Counted from the first letter of the stretch, positions 34,969 through 44,775 are shown. The stretch: DNA of 64,000 bases from Laceyella tengchongensis (GCF_900182735.1 NZ_FXTU01000002.1:124001-188000); one strand, 5' to 3'. Notes: generated from the letters alone by a model not told the origin. Numbers and translations: made by a program.

Positions 34969-35712
34969 TTAGTTCATTACCATGCCACCATCGACATGAA
35001 TCGTTTGTCCGGTGATGTAACGCCCGGAGTCTGAAGCCAAAAACTTAACAGCCTCGGCAATGTCTTGCGGGGTACCATAATACCCGAGCGGTATCTCGGA
35101 GCGCATTTGCTCCTTCAGGGCTTCGTCCAACACAGACGTCATGTCCGTCTCAATGAATCCAGGCGCAATGGCATTCACGGTGATACCGCGGCTCGCCAAT
35201 TCTTTGGCCGTGGTTTTGGTAAGGCCGATCAAGCCCGCTTTGGCCGCCACATAATTGGCTTGTCCCGGATTTCCCGCCACGCCGACGACGGAGCTGATGT
35301 TGATGATGCGTCCGCCTTTTTGCTTGAGCATGGGCCGGATCACTGCTTTGGTGCAGAGGAAGGCGCCCTTGAGATTGGTGGCAATCACTTGATCCCACTC
35401 GTCTTCCTTCATGCGCATCAACAGATTGTCACGCGTAATGCCCGCATTGTTCACCAAGATATCGACGCGCCCAAAGGTGGACACCACCTCTTTCAGCGCC
35501 GCATCAACTTGCTCCTTGTCAGATACGTCCACTTTCAAGGCTAAGCCTTGCCGGCCCGTTTCCCGCACAGATTGAATCGTTTCTTCTGCAGCCGCATGAT
35601 TCCCGGCGTAGAAAATGACGATATCGGCGCCGGCTTCTGCCAACGTGATGGCAATCGCGCGCCCAATCCCACGCGATCCGCCCGTTACCACTGCCGTCTT
35701 ACCGTTTAACAT
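34969..35712 (-). CDS. fabG: 3-oxoacyl-ACP reductase
   Basis: 247 residues, SDR family. NADPH motif TGGSRGIGRAIA, NNAGITRD, active YVAAKAG (Ser-Tyr-Lys with ISS) and C-terminal TGQTIHVDGGMVM. Confidence 0.97.
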   Translation of the reverse strand: MLNGKTAVVTGGSRGIGRAIAITLAEAGADIVIFYAGNHAAAEETIQSVRETGRQGLALKVDVSDKEQVDAALKEVVSTFGRVDILVNNAGITRDNLLMRMKEDEWDQVIATNLKGAFLCTKAVIRPMLKQKGGRIINISSVVGVAGNPGQANYVAAKAGLIGLTKTTAKELASRGITVNAIAPGFIETDMTSVLDEALKEQMRSEIPLGYYGTPQDIAEAVKFLASDSGRYITGQTIHVDGGMVMN

Positions 35713-35734
35713 ACCCGGTTCCCCTCCTGTTCAT

Positions 35735-36682
35735 CTAGCTGAGAGTTTGAAGCTGTTCAATCGCTTGCTCCAGCGTTTGTGTATCCTGGATGGAAATCGC
35801 CTTCACTTTGCGGTCAACCTTTCTCACCAGACCAGTGAGTACACTGCCGGCACCCACTTCCACAAAAGTGGTCACCCCTTGATTCAGCATGTATCTCACG
35901 CTATCCTCCCACAACACGGGCGAAGCGACTTGCTTAACCAACAATTCCACGATTTCCGCCGAACCCGAAACAGCTTCCGCCGTCACGTTGGCCACGACCG
36001 GCACGGAGGCGTCGCGTACAGTCACATGGCTCAGTGCCGCTTTAAGCCGCTCGGCCGCTGGCTGCATCAGGGAGGAGTGGAATGGACCGCTGACCGACAG
36101 GGGGATGACCCGTCTCGCTCCCGCTTCCGCCGCCTGTTCACCTGCTTCAGCTACTGCGGCGGCATGTCCGGAGATGACGATCTGACCCGGTGAATTATAA
36201 TTGGCTGGCTCGACCACATGTCCAGCTTTGGATACGCTCCGGCAAACCTCATCCAACTTGTCGCGCTCTAGATTCATAATTGCGGACATAGCCCCGACGC
36301 CCGCCGGCACCGCTTCTTCCATATAGATCCCCCGCTTGCGCACGGTCGTCACCGCATCGCGGAAACTCATCGCCCCCGCCGCTACCAGCGCGGAATATTC
36401 TCCAAGGCTGTGTCCCGCCACGAAATCCGGTGTGAGTGGTAATTTTTCCCGCAACGCGATATACAGCGCGATACTGGTGGTCAAAATGGCAGGCTGCGTG
36501 TTGGCCGTCAAGCGCAACTCCTCTTCCGGACCGTGAAAGCAAAGCTCCGACAATGCGTAACCCAACGCGGCGTCCGCTTCTTCAAAAATCTGCTTCGCCG
36601 TCTCGCTGTTTTCGCAAATGTCCTGCCCCATTCCCACTTTTTGCGATCCTTGTCCCGGAAAGATCAAAGCGATTTTACCCAT
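35735..36682 (-). CDS. fabD: Malonyl-CoA:ACP transacylase
   Basis: About 315 residues from MGKIALIFPGQGSQKVGMG at 36682 (GGGGGGAG 8 nt before; the ATG one codon upstream is possible). Active Ser in GHSLGEYSALVAAG, Arg nearby, His in SGPFHSSLMQPA. Confidence 0.96.
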   Translation of the reverse strand: MGKIALIFPGQGSQKVGMGQDICENSETAKQIFEEADAALGYALSELCFHGPEEELRLTANTQPAILTTSIALYIALREKLPLTPDFVAGHSLGEYSALVAAGAMSFRDAVTTVRKRGIYMEEAVPAGVGAMSAIMNLERDKLDEVCRSVSKAGHVVEPANYNSPGQIVISGHAAAVAEAGEQAAEAGARRVIPLSVSGPFHSSLMQPAAERLKAALSHVTVRDASVPVVANVTAEAVSGSAEIVELLVKQVASPVLWEDSVRYMLNQGVTTFVEVGAGSVLTGLVRKVDRKVKAISIQDTQTLEQAIEQLQTLS

Positions 36683-36702
36683 CATGTCTCCCCCCATTGC
36701 AC

Positions 36703-37692
36703 TTAATCAAGCGCCCATTTGAGTATGGCGGCACCCCAGGTGAGTCCTCCGCCAAACCCGCACAAGGCCAGTGTGTCTCCTTTTTTGATCTTGCCTGATT
36801 TCACTGCTTCGTCCAAAGCCACCGGCACGGACGCCGAAGACATGTTGCCATAACGGTCCAAGTTGACAACCACCTTGTCCTCTGTCAGACCGAACCGCTT
36901 GACCGCCGATTCGATGATGCGGATGTTGGCTTGGTGTGGGATCAGGAAATCGATATCGTGTTTGCCGAGACCGGCTTTAGCGAGTGCTTCTTCTGTCGCA
37001 TTGCCCAGCACACGGACGGCAAATTTGAACACCTCTCTGCCGTTCATGTAAATGAAATGCAAGCGTTCATCTAAGGTCTGTTGAGATGCCGGCTTGCGTG
37101 ACCCGCCCGCTTCCAGCTTCAGCAAGTCCTGCCCTGAGCCATCCCCTCCCAGCTCGTAAGAGAGGAAACCGTATCCGTCTTCAACCGGGCCAAGCACAGC
37201 CGCCCCCGCGCCATCCCCGAACAGGACGCAGGTGTTACGGTCTGACCAATCCACGATGCGGGACAGGCATTCCACCCCAATCACCAACGCGTACTTATAC
37301 ATGCCAGTCTGGATAAATTGGGCTGCGGTAGACACCCCGTACAAAAAGCCAGTGCACGCTGCGGAAAGGTCGAACGTTGCCGCCTTGGACGCACCGAGTT
37401 TGTCTTGCACCAGACAGGCCGTCGCTGGAAAAGACATATCCGGCGTCACTGTCGCCACAATGATCAAATCCAGCTGGTCAGCCGTCAATCCCGCATGGGC
37501 CAAAGCCCGTTCAGCTGCTTTGACAGCCAAATCAGAAGATGCCTGGTCCGGGGCGGCGATACGCCGCTCACGAATCCCCGTTCTCGATACGATCCACTCA
37601 TCATTGGTGTCGACCATCTTCTCCAAATCGGCATTGGTTAGCACTTTTTCCGGAACAAACGCACCTGTTCCAAGAATTCCAACTGCGCCCAC
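36703..37692 (-). CDS. fabH: Beta-ketoacyl-ACP synthase III
   Basis: 329 residues from GTG at 37692 (VGAVGILGTG; GAGGAG site in the plsX end). Starts chains by condensing acyl-CoA with malonyl-ACP. Cys in LSAACTGFLYG, His in PHQANIRI and Asn in the GNMSSAS region. The much longer open frame to 37860 overlaps plsX and is not used. Confidence 0.96.
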   Translation of the reverse strand: MGAVGILGTGAFVPEKVLTNADLEKMVDTNDEWIVSRTGIRERRIAAPDQASSDLAVKAAERALAHAGLTADQLDLIIVATVTPDMSFPATACLVQDKLGASKAATFDLSAACTGFLYGVSTAAQFIQTGMYKYALVIGVECLSRIVDWSDRNTCVLFGDGAGAAVLGPVEDGYGFLSYELGGDGSGQDLLKLEAGGSRKPASQQTLDERLHFIYMNGREVFKFAVRVLGNATEEALAKAGLGKHDIDFLIPHQANIRIIESAVKRFGLTEDKVVVNLDRYGNMSSASVPVALDEAVKSGKIKKGDTLALCGFGGGLTWGAAILKWALD

Positions 37693-37696
37693 GCCG

Positions 37697-38686
37697 TCAC
37701 TCTCCTCTCCCACGCGAAAATTCCGCTTCCAGTTGAACCATGACATTGTTTTCAACAAATCGGCGCGCCTGCCGTATCGCATTGAAAAACGCGGTGGCGT
37801 CTGACGATCCGTGAGCTTTGATGATCGGACCGGCCAGTCCCAGCAACGGAGCGCCGCCATGCTCTTTGTAATCCATCTCTTTGGCGAAACGCTTTAATCC
37901 CGGCTTCAAGATGGCACCCGCCAGTTTGGTAAGCAGATTTTGTGTGAGTACCTGTTTCAGGCGATCAAAGACGGCTTTAGCAACTCCTTCCGTGTTCTTC
38001 AACAGGATGTTGCCGCTGTATCCGTCGCAGACCAACACTTCACACGGCCCATACAACACTTCACGCGCTTCAACATTTCCTAGAAAGCGAAGTGATTCAT
38101 CTTCTTGGAACAAAGCGAACGCCGCCTTGTTCAATTCCGTCCCTTTGCCCTCTTCTGTCCCAATGTTGAGCAGGCCCACGCGCGGGGCTTCAAAGCCCAA
38201 CACCCTTTCCGCATACACACTGCCCAATTTGGCGTATTGGTGCAAATGATCGGCTCGTGCCTCGGGGTTAGCCCCTACATCCAGCACCAAAATCCCTTTC
38301 CCTGACAAGGTCGGCAGAACCGGTGCTAGCGCAGGTCGATCGACCCCTGGCAAACGTCCCGTGTAAAACAGGCCCGCAGCCATCAGCGCACCCGTATTCC
38401 CGCCACTGATAAAAGCGTCGGCTTCTTTCTCTTTCACCATCCGGCATCCAACGACAATGGAGGAATCTTTTTTCCGGCGGACCGACCGTACGGGTTCGTC
38501 GTCTGGTTCTATGACTTCTGTTACTTTTTTAAAGACCACTCCCGGCAGCGGCTCCGGCAAGACGCTCTCATCGCATCCCACAAGAATGATGGTGGTGTCG
38601 GGCCACTCTCGCGCCGCCATTTTGACCCCTTCGATCACCGCTTGAGGGGCATGGTCTCCACCATGCGCGTCTATTGCAATCCGCAT
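37697..38686 (-). CDS. plsX: Phosphate acyltransferase PlsX
   Basis: 329 residues; makes acyl-phosphate from acyl-ACP. MRIAIDAHGGDHAP start, GNTGALMAAG, DVGANPEA and DGYSGNILLKNTEG motifs. Between fapR and fabH, as in Bacillus. Confidence 0.97.
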   Translation of the reverse strand: MRIAIDAHGGDHAPQAVIEGVKMAAREWPDTTIILVGCDESVLPEPLPGVVFKKVTEVIEPDDEPVRSVRRKKDSSIVVGCRMVKEKEADAFISGGNTGALMAAGLFYTGRLPGVDRPALAPVLPTLSGKGILVLDVGANPEARADHLHQYAKLGSVYAERVLGFEAPRVGLLNIGTEEGKGTELNKAAFALFQEDESLRFLGNVEAREVLYGPCEVLVCDGYSGNILLKNTEGVAKAVFDRLKQVLTQNLLTKLAGAILKPGLKRFAKEMDYKEHGGAPLLGLAGPIIKAHGSSDATAFFNAIRQARRFVENNVMVQLEAEFSRGRGE

Positions 38687-38698
38687 CGTTGCTCCTCC

Positions 38699-39271
38699 TC
38701 ACATGGATACACGCCCGTCTTCCAAGCGGTACACATCAAAAATCCCTTGGAAGACAATCTCGCCATTCACTTTGGTTTTCACATCCACTTGCAAACTGTT
38801 GTTAATTTGCTTTCTGATAACCTTAGCGTGCGCAATACATTTCTCTCCCAATCGGACGGGGCGCACAAATCGGATTCCCGCCGATCCCGTCAAAGCCACC
38901 TCTGCATCGACGATGGCCACTGCAAGCGAGTTGGCCTGGGCGAAAAGGATGTGCCCCCGGGCGATCTGATTGCGGGCGAATACATGCTCCTTGTTTATCT
39001 CCAGAATGGACACACCACTTTGATCCAATTGTAAATCGACAATTTCTCCGATCACTTCTTCCTGCAACAGCGACTTTACAGGATCAAAATGGTTCTCCGC
39101 CATGTGCTTAATTCGTTCCCGCAATTCGGGAATCCCCAATTCAACGCGATCCAGACGAATCGTTTGGATGCTTACATTACACCGCTTGGCCATTTCTTCG
39201 TCTGTCAAAAATGGTTCTTCTTGAAAGGATTGAGCGATTATTCTTTGTCTCTCTTTTTTTGGGATGCGCAT
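38699..39271 (-). CDS. fapR: Fatty acid and phospholipid biosynthesis repressor FapR
   Basis: 190 residues from MRIPKKERQRIIAQ at 39271 (GAGAGGTG). N-terminal helix-turn-helix (LTDEEMAKRCNVSIQTIRLDR) and a C-terminal hot-dog domain that binds malonyl-CoA (GHILFAQANSLAVAIVDAE). It should repress its own operon through the box at 39303-39320. Confidence 0.96.
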   Translation of the reverse strand: MRIPKKERQRIIAQSFQEEPFLTDEEMAKRCNVSIQTIRLDRVELGIPELRERIKHMAENHFDPVKSLLQEEVIGEIVDLQLDQSGVSILEINKEHVFARNQIARGHILFAQANSLAVAIVDAEVALTGSAGIRFVRPVRLGEKCIAHAKVIRKQINNSLQVDVKTKVNGEIVFQGIFDVYRLEDGRVSM

Positions 39272-39302
39272 AGCGGAGCCCACCTCTCTTTAATACCACA
39301 TT

Positions 39303-39351
39303 CTAATACCAGGTACTAAGTCAGTATATAAAAAAAACGCTTATTGGGCAA
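39303..39351 (-). promoter_or_regulatory. FapR operator and promoter of the fapR-plsX-fab operon
   Basis: Minus strand TTGCCC (39351-39346), 17-nt spacer, TATACT (39328-39323). Directly after lies CTTAGTACCTGGTATTAG (39320-39303), a near-palindromic FapR box overlapping the transcription start. Confidence 0.9.
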
Positions 39352-39359
39352 TGGAAAAA

Positions 39360-39390
39360 ATATAAAGAGCCGACTTCACCGTCGGCTCTT
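39360..39390 (-). terminator. Terminator of rpmF
   Basis: Stem AAGAGCCGAC/GTCGGCTCTT (39365-39390), loop of 6, followed on the minus strand by TTATATTTTTT. Confidence 0.9.
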
Positions 39391-39399
39391 GGCTCGCTA

Positions 39400-39582
39400 T
39401 TACTCGTTTACTACGCCTTCAACTTCAGAGCCTTTGTAGTGCCCACACTCTTTGCACACGCGATGGGATAGCTTCGGAGCTCCGCATTGCGGGCAATTTA
39501 CCATACCTGGTACGGAAAGTTTGAAGTGGGTGCGACGTTTGCGCTTACGAGTTTTAGAAGTGCGTCTAAATGGTACTGCCAT
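39400..39582 (-). CDS. rpmF: 50S ribosomal protein L32 (zinc-ribbon type)
   Basis: 60 residues. MAVPFRRTSKTRKRKRRTHF start; two CxxC pairs (NCPQCG, VCKECGHY) form the zinc ribbon. Confidence 0.97.
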   Translation of the reverse strand: MAVPFRRTSKTRKRKRRTHFKLSVPGMVNCPQCGAPKLSHRVCKECGHYKGSEVEGVVNE

Positions 39583-39638
39583 ACTGTTTCACCCCCTATA
39601 AGAATGTAACATAAGACCGGGAAGTTTTCACACGTCTT

Positions 39639-40157
39639 TTATTTGTTTTGATCGAGCCAATCCTGCAAAGCTGCCAAACGCGGATCGATCTTCTCCACTT
39701 GGCAATTGCAGGAATCGGCATTTTTATTGACGCCACATTTTGGACAGAGTCCTTTGCAATCTTCCCGACACACCGGAATGTAAGGTAGTTGGAGCATAAG
39801 CGCTTCCCGAATGTACGGGGAAAGATCCAGCTCGTTCCCTTCGAAATAGTGGATCTCCTGCTCCTCTGTCTCCACGGCCCGATGCGCCTCATCCGTGAAC
39901 AACTCCGTCCACTTGACATGAACCGGTGTTTCGAACTCTTGCAAGCAGCGCGAACAGGTGAAAGTCGCCTTGCTTTCCTCTTCGGCATCTGCTTCGATCA
40001 AGTGTGGATCGAGCCGCGTCACACGGGCCTCGACCTCTACGGGCGCTAACCGAATCAGCCCTGGGACTTCACCAGGCATCGTGTCCAGAGCAACCGTTTC
40101 ACGTATCACGAGTTGCCCGTCTTTTGCTTGGTTCAACTTGTGCAGGGAAATCTGCAT
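39639..40157 (-). CDS. yceD: YceD/DUF177 family protein (YlbN)
   Basis: 172 residues. Central CSRCLQEFETPV and C-terminal CKGLCPKCGVNKN with ADSCNC fit the DUF177 domain seen with rpmF in most bacteria; linked to 23S rRNA accumulation in other systems. Start ATG with AAGGAG. Confidence 0.93.
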   Translation of the reverse strand: MQISLHKLNQAKDGQLVIRETVALDTMPGEVPGLIRLAPVEVEARVTRLDPHLIEADAEEESKATFTCSRCLQEFETPVHVKWTELFTDEAHRAVETEEQEIHYFEGNELDLSPYIREALMLQLPYIPVCREDCKGLCPKCGVNKNADSCNCQVEKIDPRLAALQDWLDQNK

Positions 40158-40198
40158 GATTCCACTCCTTGTGTAAAAACAGGGTTATTATAAGACAC

Positions 40199-41287
40199 TT
40201 AAGCGACACCTGTCAATGTTTTTGACTTGAAAGATGCCTGTCCCCTCGGCGGCAACTTTTTCAGCGCCTGAACTGCTTCATCCAAATCGGACACGGGAAT
40301 CACTTTCATCTTGATTCCCAAGCGCTTCACCGTTTGCTTAGCCGTTTTTTCATTTTGATCTTCGGGACGAATGTCTTTGGGGCAAAAAAACAAATCCATG
40401 CCTGCTTTATCCGCGGCCACCACTTTGTGCTGAATCCCCCCGATCTGTCCAACTTCCCCATCCGCCGTGATCGTCCCCGTTCCCGCGATCCGGTACCCTC
40501 GGGTTAAATCTTCCGGAACCAACCGGTTTAAGACCTCCAAAGCAAACATCAGGCCTGCGGAAGGGCCACCGATCTCCTGGGCGTCGATGTGGGTGGGCGG
40601 TGTTGTTTTCACTTCCACTTTTTCCACCGGCACGATTCCCAGCCCAGCACGCGGCTTGGACCCCGGTTCAACCCGCAAAGGAACTAAGGACGCGGTGATT
40701 CGCAGTTCTTTGCCATCGCGCAAAAGAGTCAATGCCACGCGTTCACCCGCTCGTTTGCGGCTGAGACGGGATATCAATTGCTGTATCGAAGCAACCGGCT
40801 CTCCGTCAATCCGCTTAATCACATCCCCTTCTTTGAGAGAGGAGGCTCCTTCTTTCAGCACCCGCTCCACTTCAACTCCCAGCACTTTTTGGGACACAGG
40901 CCGTTTGGCATGGCGAAAGGCAGCTACGATTGCCTGATTCTGTGATAAGCGCATATTGACGGTTTGTCTGCGCTGGTAATCCCGCTTATCCTCATCCTCG
41001 GCCAAAATGTGTTCCTCTGGAACCAGTTCAGTAGTACTTGTCCAGCGCGACAGCAATAGGTCGACAGGAGCCCCCTGCTTCATCGATATCGTGGTCAGCC
41101 GAAAACTCCCTTCCTCGTTGCCCTTTTCTTTGCCCACGGTCACCAAGGGCCCCACTTCCACCACCTTGCCAGGACCGATGGCAAAGTAAGGGATGGGGAT
41201 CAAAAAAGCACCCCCGATCAGAAAACAGATGATTGAAAGGGCAATCACCCCCCAAATATTCCGTTGGTCAAACCGATTCAAGCTCAT
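40199..41287 (-). CDS. ylbL: YlbL-type membrane Lon-like protease with PDZ domain
   Basis: 362 residues from MSLNRFDQRNIWG at 41287. One N-terminal membrane helix, extracellular PDZ region (EGDVIKRIDGEPV, about 155-200) and a C-terminal Lon-type protease domain with catalytic Ser in GGPSAGLMFALE and Lys in HKVVAADKAG. Family members act in DNA-damage recovery in Bacillus and signal cleavage in streptococci. Overlaps ylbK. Confidence 0.93.
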   Translation of the reverse strand: MSLNRFDQRNIWGVIALSIICFLIGGAFLIPIPYFAIGPGKVVEVGPLVTVGKEKGNEEGSFRLTTISMKQGAPVDLLLSRWTSTTELVPEEHILAEDEDKRDYQRRQTVNMRLSQNQAIVAAFRHAKRPVSQKVLGVEVERVLKEGASSLKEGDVIKRIDGEPVASIQQLISRLSRKRAGERVALTLLRDGKELRITASLVPLRVEPGSKPRAGLGIVPVEKVEVKTTPPTHIDAQEIGGPSAGLMFALEVLNRLVPEDLTRGYRIAGTGTITADGEVGQIGGIQHKVVAADKAGMDLFFCPKDIRPEDQNEKTAKQTVKRLGIKMKVIPVSDLDEAVQALKKLPPRGQASFKSKTLTGVA

Positions 41288-42077
41288 CTCGTGATTTCTC
41301 TCCTTGCCAATTCTCAATTAACGCCAGCAGTTGGGGCAGAACTTTTCGCGCTTCCATTTCTCCGCGCTTGACGCATTCATCCATCCGGTTGAACGCCGTC
41401 GGCGAAATGTCAGCCACATCGGGATGGATGAGGAAATCCGCCATCGGCCAACGCTGGCTGGTGATTTCTTTCTCCATGATAACTAAAGTTTGCGCAATCA
41501 CATCAAAAATATTTTTGATCTTGGCCTTGTTTACCCTGGGGATGACATCAACGGCAATCACAAAATCAGCCCCCATTTCCCGCACCACCGATACCGGAAT
41601 GCGATCGATGACGCCCCCGTCAACCAATATCTGATCACCGAGCCGCACCGGTTCAAATATGCCGGGAATGGCAATGCTAGCCCGCACCGCGACATCAATC
41701 GGCCCCTCTTTGAATACGACAGGCTCCCCTTTGACTAGATCGGTGGCCACGATCCTCGCGGGAATCGGCAGTTCTTCGATCCGTTTGCGGTGGGCCAATA
41801 GGCGGATCAGTTCTTGCACTTTCTCCCCCATGACCAAACCCATTTTGGGCACCGTCAGGTCCAACCAATGCTTCACCCGTAGACCGGAAACCAACTTTTC
41901 GCACAAATCTAAATCCAATCGATTGGCTAGCATGACTGAAACCACGCTTCCCATGCTGCTCCCAGCCACATATTGGACATCGATTCCCGCTTCCTTCAAT
42001 ACCTTCACCACACCCAGATGCGCCATTCCGCGCGCACCGCCTGAACTCAACGCCAGGCCGATTTTGGGGCGTGCCAT
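41268..42077 (-). CDS. ylbK: Patatin-like phospholipase YlbK
   Basis: 269 residues. SSGGARGMAHLG oxyanion motif, GSSMG nucleophile elbow, DGGVIDRIPV with the catalytic Asp. Likely lipid hydrolase; substrate unknown. Confidence 0.93.
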   Translation of the reverse strand: MARPKIGLALSSGGARGMAHLGVVKVLKEAGIDVQYVAGSSMGSVVSVMLANRLDLDLCEKLVSGLRVKHWLDLTVPKMGLVMGEKVQELIRLLAHRKRIEELPIPARIVATDLVKGEPVVFKEGPIDVAVRASIAIPGIFEPVRLGDQILVDGGVIDRIPVSVVREMGADFVIAVDVIPRVNKAKIKNIFDVIAQTLVIMEKEITSQRWPMADFLIHPDVADISPTAFNRMDECVKRGEMEARKVLPQLLALIENWQGEKSRDELESV

Positions 42078-42171
42078 GAACCACCCTCCATTCTTAGAAT
42101 AAACGGTCTAAATCACGCACGTTTTACGTAGACATGTTAATGTCTGAGTTGTCCACGAGGAGAGAATAAAT

Positions 42172-43383
42172 ATGATGCAACCCCTTCTCCGAAGTCAATT
42201 AAAAACGGTCACGTTTGCGTTCATCGCGTTCTTTATCGCGGTTGTGCTACTGATGTATCCGGAGCAAGCCTTCCGCTCATCCATCCGGGGATTGTCAATC
42301 TGGTGGGATGTCGTGTTCCCGGCGTTGCTCCCTTTTTTTATCACGGCAGAGATGATGATGGGCTTCGGAGTCGTCCATTTTATGGGTGTCTTATTGGAAC
42401 CCTTGATGCGGCCGTTGTTCCGCGTGCCAGGTGCAGGCGGTTTTGTGATGGCGGTGGGATTGATTTCAGGCAATCCGATGGGCGCCAAACTTACCTCCCG
42501 CTTACGGGAACAGGGATTGATCTCACGGGAAGAAGGTGAGCGCCTTGTTTCCTTCACCAGTACCGCCGGACCGCTGTTCATCTTTGGGGCCGTGGCCGTC
42601 GGTTTTTTTGAGAGTACCTCAGTCGGCATTATCCTCGCGCTCGCCCATTACTTAGGAGCGTTTGCCGTCGGCTTCCTCATGCGATTTCATGAGCCGAAAG
42701 CGCCACCTTCCAAACCGCCGGTCAAAAAAACGGGCTTCATCCTGTTGCGAGCCTTGCGGGCGATGCATCGCGCCCGCCTACAAGATAGCAGAACACTCGG
42801 ACAATTAATCGGTCAAGCCGTAACTTCGGCCGTGCAAACCCTCCTATTGATCGGTGGCTTTATCATGATGTTCTCGGTGCTCACTCACTTAGTCAATTAT
42901 GTGGGCATAACCACACTCTTCAACAGGGGCATCGCCCACGTTTTGGAGTTTTTTTCCTTTCCGGCCAGCCTGTCGGAAGCGATTACCGCCGGCATATTTG
43001 AAATCACATTGGGATCGCAACTAGCTAGCGCCGCTTCGCCAGCTATCCCGCTGATGTTCAAATTGACTATCGTCAGCCTAGTCATCGGCTTCAACGGGCT
43101 TTCCATCCACGCGCAAGTGGCGAGCATGATCAGCCGGACGGATATCCGCTACGCCCCGTACTTTGTAGCCCGCTTGTTGCATGCGCTCATCTCCAGCGCT
43201 TTGACTGTTCTTTTGTATCCGTTGTTGCAAAAACATTTACACCATATGCCCGCGGCTGTGTCCGTGTTTCATCCGCTACAAACGCCGTTGTGGACGGGAT
43301 TGGAATGGACTTCCATCACTATCTTGGTTTTGAGTTGTATCTTTATTTTATGCGAACGCATGCGCCATCGTTCCGTCTCTTGA
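42172..43383 (+). CDS. ylbJ: Sporulation integral membrane protein YlbJ
   Basis: 403 residues. About eight to nine membrane helices, gate-type nucleoside-recognition folds (LSIWWDVVFPALLPFFITAE, NPMGAKLTSRLREQ, SAVQTLLLIGGFIMMFSVL). Sigma-E-dependent in Bacillus and needed for spore cortex formation. On the opposite strand to ylbK, so a divergent intergenic region (42078-42171) holds both promoters; a clear sigma-E promoter was not picked. Site GAGGAGAG. Confidence 0.93.
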   Translation: MMQPLLRSQLKTVTFAFIAFFIAVVLLMYPEQAFRSSIRGLSIWWDVVFPALLPFFITAEMMMGFGVVHFMGVLLEPLMRPLFRVPGAGGFVMAVGLISGNPMGAKLTSRLREQGLISREEGERLVSFTSTAGPLFIFGAVAVGFFESTSVGIILALAHYLGAFAVGFLMRFHEPKAPPSKPPVKKTGFILLRALRAMHRARLQDSRTLGQLIGQAVTSAVQTLLLIGGFIMMFSVLTHLVNYVGITTLFNRGIAHVLEFFSFPASLSEAITAGIFEITLGSQLASAASPAIPLMFKLTIVSLVIGFNGLSIHAQVASMISRTDIRYAPYFVARLLHALISSALTVLLYPLLQKHLHHMPAAVSVFHPLQTPLWTGLEWTSITILVLSCIFILCERMRHRSVS

Positions 43384-43392
43384 GAATGAGGG

Positions 43393-43436
43393 GAGCTCTC
43401 ATGCTGTGGCGGCTGAGAGCTCTTGTTTCTTTTTCG
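43393..43436 (+). terminator. Terminator of ylbJ
   Basis: Stem GAGCTCTC/GAGAGCTC (43393-43422), then TTGTTTCTTTTT. Confidence 0.85.
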
Positions 43437-43480
43437 GGCGGGCCATATACACTTGCCCAACCCGCTTGAAGTGCAGGAAA

Positions 43481-43963
43481 CTACTCGCGGCCAAATTTTT
43501 TGGCCAATGCCATCGCCACGTGACTCGGTACCAACTCTTTGACATCGGCGCCGTGTTTGGCCACTTCTTTCACCATGCCGGAACTGATAAATGAATGTTG
43601 ATTGCTTGTCATCAAAAAGAAGGTTTCCGCTTCCGGACGCAATTGGCGGTTGGTCGATGCCAGTTGCAATTCATATTCGAAATCAGAAATCGCCCTGAGG
43701 CCACGCAGAATGACGTTAGCTTGCCGCTTGTGCAAGTAATCGACGAGCAATCCGTCAAAACTGTCCACTTCCACCATCGGCAAATGAGCCGTCGCTTGAC
43801 TGATCAACGCTTTGCGTTCTTCTACACTGAACAGGGGCTTTTTGGACGAGTTGACCAAAACAGCAACGATAATCTTGTCAAACACCTTGGCCCCGCGCTC
43901 AATGATATCCAAATGGCCATATGTAATCGGATCGAAACTTCCTGGATAGACGGCTACTTTCAT
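43481..43963 (-). CDS. coaD: Phosphopantetheine adenylyltransferase
   Basis: 160 residues; makes dephospho-CoA. GSFDPITYGHLDII nucleotide motif, RGLR and TSNQHSFISS. Overlaps rsmD by 4 nt. Confidence 0.97.
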   Translation of the reverse strand: MKVAVYPGSFDPITYGHLDIIERGAKVFDKIIVAVLVNSSKKPLFSVEERKALISQATAHLPMVEVDSFDGLLVDYLHKRQANVILRGLRAISDFEYELQLASTNRQLRPEAETFFLMTSNQHSFISSGMVKEVAKHGADVKELVPSHVAMALAKKFGRE

Positions 43964-44532
43964 GTGTTTTCCCCTTCTTTCTCTTCCGGAGTATACAACG
44001 TCATCGCCACGTCGCCATAGGACAAGCTACGAAAAGAAGTCAGTCGCCCAACCTTTTCAGGCATGGAGGCTTGGCTTGGGTGCTCCGCCACCACCACCCC
44101 CTCCTCCGCCACCAAACCAAGCTCGGCGATCTCCGTCAAAGCGGGAATGAGCAATTGTTTGTGGTAAGGCGGATCGAGAAAAATGATGTCAAATTGAATG
44201 CCTCGTTCGTTCAAGGTTTTTAATGCCGCCCTAGCGTCTCGGCGCATGATTTCCACTTGCTCCGACAACTTCGCCAACGCTGCGTTCGCTCTGACCGTCT
44301 CGCAACTTGTCCTAGATTGGTCCACAAAAAAAGCGCGCTCCATTCCCCGGCTAAGCGCTTCCAAACCCAATGAACCCGTCCCAGCAAACAAATCGAGGGC
44401 GTATCCGCCGTCGAAAAACGGACCGATCACCGAAAACAGCGATTCCTTCACACGGTCAGCCGTCGGTCGAACATGTTGGCCTGGCACCATTTTCAGCCGC
44501 GTGCCTTTGCGGTTGCCAGCAATAATTCGCAT
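43960..44532 (-). CDS. rsmD: 16S rRNA (guanine-966-N2)-methyltransferase RsmD
   Basis: 190 residues. MRIIAGNRKGTRLK start, FAGTGSLGLEALSRG SAM site, DPPYHK catalytic motif. Precedes coaD as in Bacillus. Confidence 0.96.
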   Translation of the reverse strand: MRIIAGNRKGTRLKMVPGQHVRPTADRVKESLFSVIGPFFDGGYALDLFAGTGSLGLEALSRGMERAFFVDQSRTSCETVRANAALAKLSEQVEIMRRDARAALKTLNERGIQFDIIFLDPPYHKQLLIPALTEIAELGLVAEEGVVVAEHPSQASMPEKVGRLTSFRSLSYGDVAMTLYTPEEKEGENT

Positions 44533-44775
44533 GGATCGTCACCTTGCTCCTCTTAGTTCAATTGAACATAACACGTTTAATCCTACCATAAAGAAGATCT
44601 AAAATAAAATGATTGCAGGATGTATAAAAAAGGGTAAACCGGCAATCCTAATTGATGACAGCGTCGTGATGATGTTGTCAAACCGCGGAGAAGACTTACG
44701 TTTCCCCATAAGCTCTTCCTCCGGTTTCTCCTCTCCCATTAAGTATCTGACACCGATGTTGTGGAAGATACATCG
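44533..44775. other. Intergenic region upstream of rsmD
   Basis: A plus-strand frame (from 44609) and a minus-strand one cross this stretch, but neither has a good site or recognisable domain. It may hold sequence of a decayed gene. Confidence 0.35.

Noticed and set aside
37693..37860. Longer FabH N-terminus from upstream Met
   Set aside because: It would overlap plsX out of frame; the GTG at 37692 has a proper site and gives the family length.
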